Source: Chalara sp. BL73 (Eukaryota; Ascomycota; Leotiomycetes; Helotiales). From it: a DNA stretch of 64,000 bases. Below are positions 34,740 through 46,590 of the stretch, piece after piece. A model generated the notes under the pieces. It had not been told where the DNA came from. It saw nothing but the letters and a program-made list of their open reading frames with translations, and made no database searches. The first letter of the stretch is position 1. Each line of letters starts with the position of its first letter. The translations under genes and the position numbers were made by a program. The stretch covers positions 124,001 through 188,000 of the forward strand of contig CAKJVC010000033.1 in NCBI GenBank assembly GCA_918026815.1, written 5' to 3'.

Positions 34740-37700
34740 AGGATGATGCCCGTATGGACTTGATCTGGTACATTCAAGGTACTTGGCTTTAAAGCTTTGG
34801 CTGAAGTTGTCTACACATGGCCTCGGTCTTATGAGCTGACGAAGAATGAAGGAGAATATACATTGTATATTACATGATCAGTTTTGCCAGAGGTTAGCGG
34901 GCTCTTGGTGGAACTCAGCGGTACTCGTACCACACAGAGTGATGACGCCTTAGAGCATTACCAGCCCGCGAGTCGCCCCTCTCACGACTGAGCGTCTTGC
35001 GAATTATTAACTCTGGCCACGATAACAAAGAAAATGGACCGGTTGATTCTAACCAGACTCTCTTCTTTCCTTGGTGCAAATCCCGACTTCGGTACCTAGC
35101 TAAGCGACAGGGACCAGCTTTCATTATATCTCATCTCTTGTTGATGACTTTCACCACAAAGATTAGACCCCATATGCATCAGTAATGAATCTTCAAGTTC
35201 TAGCCTCCAACGTGCATAACCGGAGTATATCTCATCACGAAACCAGCGCTGCAAAATCGCATCATGGCACGTCAAACCGTCAAGAGAGGTCGCGGGATGT
35301 CACGGTCCAGCGCTTAGCCAGCACGATAAAGCAGCATTGGCTTCAACGGCCCGGATCAGATTTGCCAAAAACGTGCTCGGCCAATTCTGTGAGCCAATGA
35401 CAAATTAGACAGGGCAGCCATTTCTTATCCAATCATTTGCTGAATTAAGATTGACCAACAAGCCGAGTTTTGTGCCTGAATCTGATTTGGTATAGTACCG
35501 CCCGAGAGAGAAGAGAGCTTTTGATCTGATACACCGATACCGTTCGGTTACATGTCTCTTGATTGTTATGTCTGTCCAAGGAATGGAGACGAGGTCTGTA
35601 CCTCTGTACATGCTGCAGACGTTGACGAAACACTTGCAGTATGTTTCATGTAAATCCCAGTTTCTCGAGCAAATGATACTGTATTCTCATTGAAAGCCCC
35701 CATGGCCCTGTTTAGGATACGGACATGCGAGCCTTATCGGGTTACCACTTTGGTGATAGACCATTGGACCAGCATTCCTTTTTTTGTTTAGATTTCCTTT
35801 TCTCGGACAAATTGGAGGATCAATCAGATGTCGGGCAACAAGCCCTGCATGGGGTTTGATGTCAGCATGAAGCTGGGAAAAATACCATCCTAAGTATTAC
35901 ACCACCAAGGGGAGCTGTTGGGAAAGCGCAATGGCATAAAGATACTGAGATTTGAAGCTTTGGAAGATGCCATGCGAAGCCCAATATTTGCACAGCCGAT
36001 TCAAGGATGAAAGTTACCATGAAACGATTTCTCTTAATTACGGATCGACGAAACAACCATTGCGGCGGCCGAAGTTTAATCCCCGGAACGGCCAATCATC
36101 AATCCTCACTCATGCCCATTGCTCATGCTATTCGTTCGGCATCCTCTGGCCAATCCACCCGGTATTGTATTGTGCAGTTGTAGATCTTGAGCGTCCAAGA
36201 TACGAGATTCAGAGTGTATGTAGCCTACAGTTAAATAGGTGTATTTCTTCTTCTCCTCCCTTACTATTCTGTACCTCGTGAAAAGCCAAGAAGCCGTACT
36301 TATCTTCGATCTATAAATTGATGTGGAAGACATTTAGCGGGCATCAAATTAATTAAACCAATTATTTTGTCGATTTTCCTGATTGCCTATTTGTAAGATG
36401 GGCCAGGCAGGAGGTGCTCGTACTACTGTACATACAGTACCGTATGTATTCCATAGGCATCCACATTTTGAAATCGGACCACTTGGGTGTCTTCCGGAGT
36501 CTCGCTTGACAAAACTTGAGCATACGGAATTCAGCGTTCATTATTTGATGACTAAATTACCACTTCACCGCCCACGCTATGGGAAACACTAGTGGGTTGT
36601 GTGCTACGGTGGCACTTCGTGATAGAGTTTTGAGGCAAAGACCGACACCCGTTTGTTTTTCACGATAAGTAACTCTGAGTTCATGCCTCACCACTTGGCT
36701 CCCCAACAAGGCCGCACAACATGGCGCGGTATGAGGTTGGTAGCTGAAGGAACGGCCCATAGTCAGCTAGAGCAGTTGGACTTTACTGCATCAAGTCAAG
36801 ACTCAAGAAGACAGGCAAGGCATAGCCGCATGGGCAGCAGCAAGGGCAGCATGAATACTGTAATAATATGGGGTTTGTTTGCTGACGACTCATGTCATTT
36901 TCGGCCACGGTGAGGCTAGACTTTTGAGAGCAACGGATTTCGCGGCGTTATCTACAGTACGTACTGTACGGTGCTATGCTGTACTGTACCGCACTGTACA
37001 GGACGATGAGTTGCTTGCTTGAAACCATGAGCCCATGAGACAACCCACTGAATATCCGACCTTCTCCTGATCCTATTTTTATTTTCCCTTCCCCCTTTTA
37101 CGTCCTTTTCAATTCTTCGTAGAGCTGTTTCGCCGATACTCGCTATTGTCGCCAGAATGAACCCGTAGCCATCACAATCACAGTCACAGGATCTCCAGGG
37201 GGGAGGGAATATCCCACGCTCACGGCTCCAGGGGCTTTTTTTTGAATTTTATATGCTGAGCGCGGGTACGAGGGTGTCCTGTCATACAGCCCTCTCTACT
37301 ACTCTCTCCCTCTCCCTCTCCCTGTCGCTTGCAAGGGCATCGCCCACTGGATGGCTTTTTTGACTCGGCATCCCCCCCCCCCCCCTTCCCATCCACACAC
37401 GCTCGCTCACTAAAGCCACAGACCCCAACAGGGTACAGCTTCTCCGCACATGTAGGCTTGCCCTCGCCGCTTTCCTCTGCGATTTAGACTTGTTCTTCCC
37501 GTAGTCTAGCACGCCCATACTACCTCCATCCATCTCTTGTGCTTCTCCCCGGCACTCAATGAATGTTCTCGTCGTGCATGTTTGAATTGCTTTTATGCTG
37601 TTTTGCGTGTTTATCCCATTTCCTCGCCTCCAGACGGTCTTTCACCCCCAAACTTCAACGCTTCTGCAGGCTTAGGCCCTGGTCCCTTTAGACGCCTCCC

Positions 37701-37869
37701 CAGGAACCATTGCTTATCATGCATGCACACTGCCGTTCTTGAAAGGACTGACTGCCTTAGCCCAGGAACACGCCTCGATATCTAGATATTACACAGGACG
37801 CTCTTGACTCAGGCTCGACTTCCCATTGCGGTCGCAATACAACTCGGGATCCGTGCATTCATCCAGAGA
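34740..37869. promoter_or_regulatory. 3.1 kb non-coding stretch upstream of the CENP-B-type regulator
   Basis: No gene recognised. It contains GTAC-rich inverted repeats at 36424-36439, 36953-36968 and 36979-37001, a CT-rich tract at about 37297-37325, and a poly-C run at about 37372-37385. The CT-rich part and long leader are typical of fungal regulatory-gene promoters and 5' UTRs. Open frames here have no family features. Confidence 0.5.
36953..36968. repeat. Perfect 16 bp GTAC palindrome
   Basis: TACAGTACGTACTGTA reads identically on both strands. Related inverted pairs lie nearby: TACTGTA-N2-TACAGTA at 36424-36439 and CTGTAC-N11-GTACAG at 36979-37001. Confidence 0.85.
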
Positions 37870-39723
37870 ATGCACGATCCTATGATGGCGCAAATTGGAA
37901 TGGATCATCATCAGGAACAGCACAATGGACACGAGAAATATGAGAACTTCGCCGGTAATGAGGGATGGGTCGATATAAACAACAGTTATAGCTCGCCGCA
38001 GACTCACTCGCCAGTATATGAACAACAGCATGGAGGCGATCTTGGTTCAATTGGTTTCGTACAGCCATTTCAGCAGGCGATGCCGACAGCACCGCATTTC
38101 AACTCTCAACGGATGCCGCAACCGCTTCCAGCTCATACTACACACCAACAGCTGCTGCCTCTCATAATGCCCAGCCATCCCACATGGCCCAGCATGTTGA
38201 CTAACCCAGCGAGCTACTCGACCGCGCCAGTAGCAATTCCTGCGTCAGCTCCCCCTCTAGTCAAAGGGTCTTCGAAGGCGCACGGTGTTACCCCATCTCC
38301 ACGGAAGACCCTGACGGATAACGACCGGAGACGAATGTGTCAGTATCACGAAGATAATCCTTCCGTCAAACAGACAGAAATAGGAGGTGAGTGAGAGCAG
38401 TGAAACCCTTACTATTCGAGACTATATTGGCTGACTGATTCTAGCCCTTTTTGGTGTTGAACGAAGGTACGACCATGTGCCACTCGTATATTAAATCGGA
38501 CTAAAATTTGTCTCTATAGTACTGTGTCAAAGGTTCTTCGACAAAGGGAAAAGTATCTTTTCCCAGAGGATCGGAGCTTATCTCCAGTGAAGCGGACGAA
38601 AGGAAAATTTCCTGACATCGAAAGAGCACTTTCAAACTGGGCAAAGAACTATCAGAAACAGGGCATTCCACTAACTGATGCGGCCATCAAGGAGAAAGCG
38701 CGATTTTTCGCAACTACAGTTGGAAACAATGAGAGCCATGTTAAGACTACTAGCACGAGCTGGCTAGAGAAGTTCAAGCAGAAAAATGGTATTGGGTTGA
38801 ACAAATTAACACGGAGAGCTTCAGAAACCAATATATCAGACAGCGCATCGCTGAACCCAGATTCAGCCGGTCCTTCTGCTTCGCAAACTCCAAATGGAAT
38901 ATCGCCAACTTCGCCAGGGGGGTTGCCATCTCCGTCACCACTATCCGCCTCGAAAAGTGACGAGGAATTGAAAGTGGACAGTATTAATGGGTATTTTAAT
39001 CAGGGGAACGGAGGGTATCGACATTCGAATTCCCAAAGTACTACATCCTTATCAAGCATATATACAGACACGGGACCGTCATCATTTTCTGGAGGCCCTA
39101 CTAGTCCTACAACTCCGTTTGCATTTTCGCCAGATAACAACTCCTCATGGATGCCATCGCAACACTCTCGGCTGCCACTTCCCGGAAATGCCAGCGGTCC
39201 CCCTTACCAACGGCCTCGAAGCCAAACATTTCCCTCGCTGATTGATCCATCCTTCATCTCTTCGCACTCAAATGATCCTTTAACTCCAAAATACCACATG
39301 CCAATAACGGCACCATCATCAGCATTGGACTCTCCAATCCACGAAGTGTCCAATCCCTACGGGATGGATCAGGCAATCTCACCACACACCTTGCACCACA
39401 GCAGCAGCAACGGCTCAATGGCGCCACCATCATCAAACACCCCCGCAACAGGCCTACAGTCGCCTCCTCCAGGATCTTCAACTCCGAATTCGCCAACACA
39501 GGACGATGCCCGGCGTGCGCTTGATACTTTGCTGAGCTTCTTTAGTCAGGCGCCTTCCGGCTTGGTTGACCAGAACGAATACCTCACAATTATCAAGCTC
39601 ACAGACAAGCTGCGCCTACAGCCCAGCAACGGGCCTCTACCAGGTGGGCTACACCGAATTGCAGAGCAAGAATGCGAGGTGTCTGCTCCAAAAATAGAGC
39701 AATCGATGAGCGCAGGTTGCTAA
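37870..39723 (+). CDS. CENP-B-type HTH DNA-binding protein
   Basis: Three exons: 37870..38386, 38445..38466 and 38520..39723, giving 580 aa. The middle exon has only 22 bases (ALFGVER), and both introns (58 and 53 bp) fall inside the first HTH. That HTH reads RKTLTDNDRRRMCQYHEDNP then QTEIGALFGVERSTVSKVL. It is followed by the CENP-B second HTH at about 205-285 (FPDIERALSNWAKNYQKQGI; KEKARFFATTVGNNESHVKT; TSWLEKFKQKNGI). The N-terminus is Gln/His/Pro-rich and the C-terminal 270 residues are Ser/Pro-rich and disordered. No DDE nuclease domain is present, so this is a domesticated regulator or centromere/ARS-type binding protein, not a pogo transposase. ATG 37870 is the first in-frame ATG; 37882 is an alternative. 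Confidence 0.85.
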
Positions 39724-40467
39724 TACTGTCTCGTTTTCTACCTGTATCCACAAAACCATACATTCTTCGAACCCTTTTCTTTCAATCTCATCATTCCGGC
39801 GTTGGTATTTCCCTCTTGTACATGGTTTTACTTTTCCACGTCTGTACCTTATCTTCATTTTCAGCACCAATTATTTCACACGATGTATTCTTCGGACATC
39901 ATCTCGCTACCTACTCTCAACACTCTTCTTCGGTTTCGGTAGGGGTTGCAGGCTGGCACCCAGAGGCGCGTTCCGGAAAAAGAAAAGACTTCCGTCCTAT
40001 ATACCCCATACGCAAGATTTATCTCCCGCTCACGCGAACATCGCCCTATTCGACTTTCTGCTTGTCTTTTTTATCATTTTTTTTATTTACATACTACTTC
40101 GACTTTTGTTTGGTGTGACCAGCACCCTTTCATTGCAGATGCCTTCTTCGTTTTTGCACAAACGCGAGCATTTGTTGGCTGTAGGGTGGGATTGGTATTA
40201 CCCATCTAGCCAGTGGAAAGGCTAGAAAGAAAGGGGAGGGGAGAAAGGATAGGGGGATCTGGGCACTGGAACTGTCTGAGGGAAAGGAAGGGAAGGCAGT
40301 GGTCGGTGGATTGGGTCGGGTCATTGTCAATATTTGCAGTCAGAGCGCTAGTCTCTTCAATATAGGCGGCCCATCTGGCTTTGGGAGGCCCTTCTGACAC
40401 AAAATGCGCCTCATTCCTGGTTCCAACCTTTCAGATGTGACTATTCGCACGTAGTAAACTATGCTAT
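39724..40467. other. Convergent 3' region
   Basis: Between the stops of the CENP-B-type gene (+) and the PXA gene (-). T-rich with no coding signal; probably two 3' UTRs. Confidence 0.55.
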
Positions 40468-43155
40468 CTAGCCTAACCTCTCAGCCAACAACTCCTCTAC
40501 GCCCTTCTCCGCGAGCTCCGGCATCAGCCTCACGATAATCAGCTCTACGGCGCCATACAGCAGATGTTTGTTAAAGTAGCTATCACTAAAGCAGTTGAGC
40601 ACCTCCTCTACCTCATGTACCCTGCGTTCGACGCCGGGGCCGAAATAGATATCCTGAATCCTGGTCGGGATAAGTGACAAGATTGCTTCAGCGCACTGCT
40701 GGCGGATCAGCAATTGGTCTGCGGGGGAGGGGATGATCCGCGGTGGCCCAGGGGCGTTGTTGGGGAACACGGCGCCGCGGGCGGTGCGTAGGAGTTGTGG
40801 CAGTAGTGTTGGATCTAGGATGTGGGTTTTGATGAAGTGCGAGAGGATTCTGTAGGTGCGGTTAGTTAATGGGAGGTGTTTACACACACTTTTTTTTTAA
40901 TTTTTTTTTTAGGGAGTTTAAGGTGTAACCGTAGGTCGTAGTAACCAGGGTCAGGAAACTGAGATGCGGGAGAAGGAGAAGATGGCCGTGCTTGCAGTCG
41001 CTCCCTAGGAGCTTCGCTTGCGGCTTTGAATGCGGTAAGTATAAAGAGCCAAAAAGAGAATAGTGGCGATCCGCTAGCCATCAAGTATACTGTAGACGAC
41101 GGAATGATCATAAAATTCCCTAGCGGCCCTTCCTACGTCGCGCAGGATAAGCGGAATGGCGAATGATTGGACCGCAATGATACTGTAGAAAAGATAGTTA
41201 CGGGAGGGAGAGGTGCGGTACGACGCGAGGCAGCCGGTTAAAAGGCCTGACAGGCATAACGCCGGGCGCGTAAAGAAGGCTATCGTAAGGCTTGCGGAGT
41301 CTCGAACCAACGCCTTTCTCAAAACAATTGACCATTTTGACAAGGATGTGAAAAGGAAATTATGCAGACAAGGTGAGCAAATGTTCAGAGTTGGGGTGAA
41401 AGACGAGAATGAGCTGTTTTGGAGTATGCACTGATATCCGATTGGGCTCCAGACCTGGGCTGATTTCACATTCTGCGATTGAGCGAACATCGGAGCCGTT
41501 CTCACACAGAAGATGTCAGTTTGTGTTACACGGCATGGGAGAGCATTGGGGTCGAAAATGCCATAACACGCAAAATCGTCGTGAACTTCAAGGCCTCCCG
41601 TCTTGGAATTATGCAGAACGATAACCAAATAATGCCCTGCAATGACACCCTAAATCCACTTGGGTCTGAGAATCTGACTGGGACAACTCGGGTCAAGTGA
41701 CCGAAATCTCATGCGGTGTGATCTCACCAGTTGCCGCTTCAAGAACGCGAGAAAAGAGCTAAGGAAGAAGTCTGGATATGTTTCAGAAATTAAAGACTTA
41801 CTTATCGATCATTCCATCCGTATTTGCAAGTTCTCCTGGACCAGCAAGGGCTCCCCATTGAAGCATTGATATCGTGGCGCAAAGCCAAGGCATGCGAGTA
41901 GCAACATCTAGTAGGCTTGAGGCACAAGACCAGATCTTCATTTTCAGGATAGGCTGTTTTAATGGTGGATGGTGTTCTTGAGCTAACATCTTGATGTCTA
42001 TATGACTCGGCGATTGCACGTCTTTCGATTTGTCCGAACCAGTAATCTTCATCGTAAGCACGCTACGAGAAGGGAGGGATGATGCAGTGGCCATGGTAAT
42101 AATGATAAATCGAATGGCGGTAAAAGCGATAAAAGTATATTGGAGAACTAGCCAGAACATCTTTTGAAGCCATCGCATGTAGCCTCGGTCCTTCATACCT
42201 TCTCGCACTACATCTCCTGATTTCCTGCTGAGCGAGTTGGATCGTTCCAGGCGAACTTGTGCCGTAGATTTGGGAAGTTTGCTTTGAATGACCTCGGTAA
42301 TTTTGGTGATGCCGTCCCATAACATCCACGGCTCTGAAGCTTTTCCACCTATCCCTCCTCCCACAATCATTTCAGACAAGATCTGACCAACTAATGATGT
42401 AAGACACTCATTCTCAAGATCCTCCGTGGGAAGGAGAATAGCCAGGACGGCCTGGACCAATAATTGCCTATAGGCTGCTTCATTGTCCATCAGTTCTTGA
42501 GATGTATCTTGGCCTGCGCCAGGCGTTGGGGAGAGCGCAGGAAGAGGACAAAGCGCATGGTATATCTGGCGAGGATCTGATTCGTATGGTAATGGATTTA
42601 GAGGCTGGGTCGCGGTTCTGTATGCTATTGAGTGCAGTTAGCTTGTGCACATTCCTCCAAGGAGGACTCTACTCTACCTTGAAGATGCACTTCTAGTAGC
42701 TCTGGTAATTCATCAAACACCAAGCCTTCCAAATCTACCTTCCTCAATCTTTGCTCGAGCGCTCTCGTGCAGTGAGCGATTATCTGCACGACTTCTTCCA
42801 CAAATATGTGATCGGGTGTAATCTTGGTATACCATGTATGCACGAATTCCTTTATTATTATAGCTATAAAAGCATATAACTCCACATCAATCTCATTGCT
42901 ACTCGTGAGAGGAGGCAGAATTTCGTTGATCGGAGCAGGAGTGCTTCGCCCTTTCTCGCCGAGTTGAGAGCATAATGTGCGTCTGATCAGGAATAGAGTT
43001 GCTCGCTCGGAAAGAGGATCCGCTGAGGATAAACGTGCATTTTGACGAGAGATAGGGGTTTCATTTCTGGCTATTGGATCGTTCGAGGCAGATGCCGACT
43101 GTGCAGAGACATTTGAAGTTGCAAGCGCTTTGAGTCGCGGTTGCAGTCTTGACAT
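40468..43155 (-). CDS. PXA-domain membrane protein
   Basis: Three exons: 42678..43155, 41802..42624 and 40468..40849, giving 560 aa. Intron 1 is 53 bp; intron 2 is 952 bp (40850..41801), far longer than any other in the window, yet the phases match exactly and the join DGMIDK-ILSHFIKTHILDP follows the family. The PXA domain spans about 50-260 (DVELYAFIAIIIKEFVHTWY; ITPDHIFVEEVVQIIAHCTR; LVQAVLAILLPTEDLENECL). A membrane segment YTFIAFTAIRFIIITM follows, then a helical C-terminal domain ending VELIIVRLMPELAEKGVEEL. PXA domains occur in sorting-nexin-like proteins and fission yeast Pxa1. The function is probably membrane contact or trafficking, by inference. No PX or RGS domain is visible. Confidence 0.85.
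41074..41628 (-). other. 184-codon open frame inside intron 2 of the PXA gene
   Basis: Same strand as the host gene. The C-terminal half is hydrophobic and looks membrane-like (SLTIAFFTRPALCLSGLL, SRNYLFYSIIAVQSFAIPLI). An overlapping frame at 40866..41111 is also hydrophobic at its start (LMASGSPLFSFWLFILTAF). I do not recognise either. It may be an inserted gene fragment or chance; no exon of the host gene is needed from this region. Confidence 0.3.
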
Positions 43156-43368
43156 TGTTTGCCAGGATGCATTAGGCGTCGCCTATCCAGTGTGCAATAC
43201 AGATCAGCAGATCATAGAATCAAGTGCAGATTTCGTCATAATCATGAAGGCATTCGGGAGACCATGTTGCCGAAGATGAGCTTGTGGTGATAAATCAATA
43301 TAGAGCCTCGCATGCCACTCTAAGGCTCTGAACATGGACTTGGGCAGAAACAAAGGCGGTGAGTTCAA

Positions 43369-43831
43369 TCATACATCATAGTTTCCGCTGACAAAACGTC
43401 CTAAAGTCGCTTTTTGATGTTTCGTACGATAATCTCTGTAACACTTTTCTAGATCCAACCAAGTCCGAGATGAATAAGCTTGAAGCAGAGTTCCGTCTCG
43501 GTTATATTGAGCATGATGGTTAATCAGAGCGAGAATACAGTATATCACATCTAAGGTAAATCTAGCTCTATTGAAGTTGTAAAGAGAAAGATGATTTGTT
43601 ATTTTTGAGGCTAGGGTTGCTTTAAGACAGCCCTTCTTAACCATATATCTAACTTAAATGAAGAGCGAATATTTGTGTTGTAATCATATCTTCCTGAGCA
43701 ATGGTTCTATACTCATCACCATACATGAACTGGAAGGAACTGTCAGCATATGTTCTCATTAATACAGGCAAGACTTTGTGGACCAGCCAAACAAGAAAGG
43801 GAAAAGAATTCATTGCTATGCTATGAGTCAT
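43369..43831 (-). other. Unrecognised coding-like frames
   Basis: Two minus-strand frames, 43649..43831 and 43369..43644, have protein-like composition: LVWLVHKVLPVLMRTYADS; ARFTLDVIYCILALINHH; TWLDLEKCYRDYRTKHQKAT. They follow the HET relic on the same strand and could be its tail or a separate broken gene. A stop separates them and no clean intron joins them. Confidence 0.3.
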
Positions 43832-43886
43832 TAGGTTAAACAGTAATTTGAGGCTTCAAGACTATCTTGCTTTTCCTTCGAGAAAG

Positions 43887-46257
43887 TCAAAGAAATTTGC
43901 TCTCATGACCTACATCGTCTGCAAAACACTCGCCAATATATTCGTAATGAAGTATCAAAGTCTTCAGATCAATGTTCATGTTCTTGTCGATTTCATTGTT
44001 GACTGCTTGGGATTTAATATTAGACTTTCGGGGCCGCAACACATATGGCAAGTTAAGATCTCCAGACAATACGCGGACTCTAGTGCGGTACAAGAATAGG
44101 TGTACCTTTATCCAAGACACCAAATCGTCTTCCAACAAGGAAATGTGGATAGTGTTTTGTGTCCCGCTGAGTTGCGTGAAGGAATAGGTGAGCTGCCAGC
44201 CTCTGAAGGCCACGAATGCCTAAATATTAGTAACGTTAGTTATGAGCTTACTACAAATGTAGGAAATAGCATATAAGAAACAGGATTCAAAACTTGTGGT
44301 TGGTAAATCGTTCTTCCAATCAAGGTTAAGTGATTAGGCGCTGCTTCTAATGCGTACCTATGGATTACAGAATTATTTCGCCCTATACATCAAAATCTCC
44401 AAAGTCGGTTTTCTAGCTTCACTGACATTAAAGAGGAAAATATTGTTTCGTGACTCATGAACTATACGAAACAGGGAATCAGCTTGATAAGCAACTACCT
44501 TACCGAAGTAGCCCGAATACTTCTCTCGGTTACAGGTGTAATAGAACGAGGGCTGAGAAAGCTAATATGCTTAAGCAAGTCAATGACTCTGCTCATGTCA
44601 AGGCCCAGAATCTGATTCCAGTGATCGTAGACAAGAATCACCACTTCGAGGTATGATTACGGTGTGGTTTCCATGATAATATCATTCATTCGAATCTCAA
44701 GTGATGCTTGCGCGGGAATAATTGTCTCAGAAAGTTTTGAAATCACTCCCATTTGTAACCAATGCATGCAAATACGGACGACGAAGTCCAGAAATGTGGA
44801 CTCGATGAAGAGCATTGCCTTATCGTCCATTTGCCGAGTTTAGCTTGATCCTTTTTCACTTCAAGCTGTATTAACTTGTCCAAGTCTGATAGGGTGGTCA
44901 TAAGTGAATCTCGAAGGCGAATATATAGATGCAGCGGACTCTTCACTGTCAACTATGTATCGTGATCAGACCAACTACTCGCAATATCTGCCCGGCAGAA
45001 TAAGCCTTTTCATACATTTAAAGGACTGCATCAAGCGCTAAAGACCACATACATTGGGAGCCCAAGAAGCAATAGGTGATGGTTTCGACGTATAACCAAT
45101 AAAAGCTAATATGATATAACTAAGCATCAAGGTCAGTAGTGACTTACAGGTGCATTACAACCTCCTTAATTCAGGGAGTTTCTATGTACTTGGGTATGCA
45201 TAAGCGGCTTCACCTTTTAAGGTTTTCAAGATAGAGTTACAAACCCACTTCCCTATCACTTGGATGCAAAACTTAGTGATATGTTCGTAGACTTCGGCAA
45301 GTGACTTTCATAGTCAACACTGATCAAGCTCTTCGTTTGCAAACCTATAATTCTGTCATTCTGGCTCAGAGTTCCCAAATGAGCAAAGAGCATATCGTGC
45401 GGGTCGGAAACACCAAGTCCTCTGCGAGCTTCCAAGATCCTAAGAGATTGTGGTAGATTTTCTGTTCCATTAGATTCTAAGCTACGGGAAATACCTTTTC
45501 TCTTTCCAACATACAAAACATCTTCCACGGATCAAGACGTGGCTGGAATGTCGGAAGTGAGTAAACAACTTTAGACAGCTAGTGCCATCTTGTGCGAACA
45601 CTGCCACATTGAACCCACGGATCTCGAGAAAACAGCTGCTCCTGATAGACCCAAACTCTAGTGAACCAAGATCGCCTTAAGAGGGAGGTTGCTTGAGACT
45701 CTGAGGTGTCACTGAAAAGCTCACCCGGACTGCGAGTGAAATTCAGCAGGCGGTCTGTTTCACGTGTAGAATCCTCCAAATATATGATAGTATTTTGAGC
45801 GTGCCTATACACCTCTGCCATCTGACTCACTTGCCTACTCTTCTCCTCGTCGTCTGCTTGATTAATACAAATTGCATCGGCCCATACCCGTCGGTTCCTC
45901 AGAGGATCATGCATATGGCGAAGTGCCGAATCTAGATTTGCCGTAATATAGAATGGTCTTCCATCTAACATTATACGCACGAGGTTAGTGGCACTACCCC
46001 ACATATGAAAGCGCAGAGTAATGCTCAACAACATCGTCGTCACACTCCTTCAGGGTGGTGTGGTAGACTAAGTATTCAGCAAGCTCTTGCAGATTTAAGT
46101 TAAGATGAAGAACCACAAGACGAATTGGGCCGTAGTGACACAATGGCGCATATCGATACTGTGAGGCTGTGCTCAGGGTTTCGACATTTCCAGTGCAGTT
46201 CTGCAGTAATGTGTTGTATCCCGCATTGTTGTATAGAAGCCCATCTAGTTGAGGCAC
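43887..46257 (-). pseudogene. Degraded HET-domain (heterokaryon incompatibility) gene
   Basis: HET family landmarks appear in order on the minus strand but in different frames. They are SQYRYAPLCHYGPIRLVVL; HYSALSYV, broken by a frameshift exactly at the YVWG motif (frame change near 46003-46010); WGSATNLVRI; RRVWADAICINQADDEEKSR; WFTRVWVYQEQLFSRDPWVQ, then an in-frame stop near 45582; a shift to RILEARRGLGVSDPHDMLFA; a remnant of the SWxPDW motif (SPIASWAPN, about 45045-45075); and a C-terminal remnant at 43887..44213 (LNLPYVLRPRK; YEYIGECFADD). Intact HET proteins trigger programmed cell death after non-self fusion in ascomycetes. With several frameshifts and stops this copy is not functional. 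Confidence 0.8.
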
Positions 46258-46590
46258 CTGTCCCTTGTAAATGCGTTGATGGAGCCATATCCATAGACGT
46301 CATAGGAGATATGCTACATCAGATCGAATAATGAGGCATAGAATCATTCTTGTGGGAAAGATAGCCAGAATATCCATAAATGAAAAGGTCAAACGAAAGA
46401 ACGTCCACTCGTTTGGACAAGGACAGGTGTGTAGGCAATCAACAATTTATGCCTGAGGCTCCCGTCCTCTTGACCTTGGCGGGGCCCATAATCGCGTCTA
46501 GATCTACAGGCAACTCACAATCGAAAGCAGCTTGCAAGAAGGCAAATTACGATGTCTTGCGCCTACAGCCAAGAGTGAATAAAGCTCAAA
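46258..46590. other. Intergenic upstream of CCL1
   Basis: About 330 bp between the HET relic and the cyclin gene; it probably carries the CCL1 promoter. No coding signal. Confidence 0.5.

Noticed and set aside
37870..39723. CENP-B-type gene as a pogo/Tigger transposase
   Set aside because: After the two HTH domains there is only low-complexity Ser/Pro sequence, no DDE domain, and no flanking inverted repeats.
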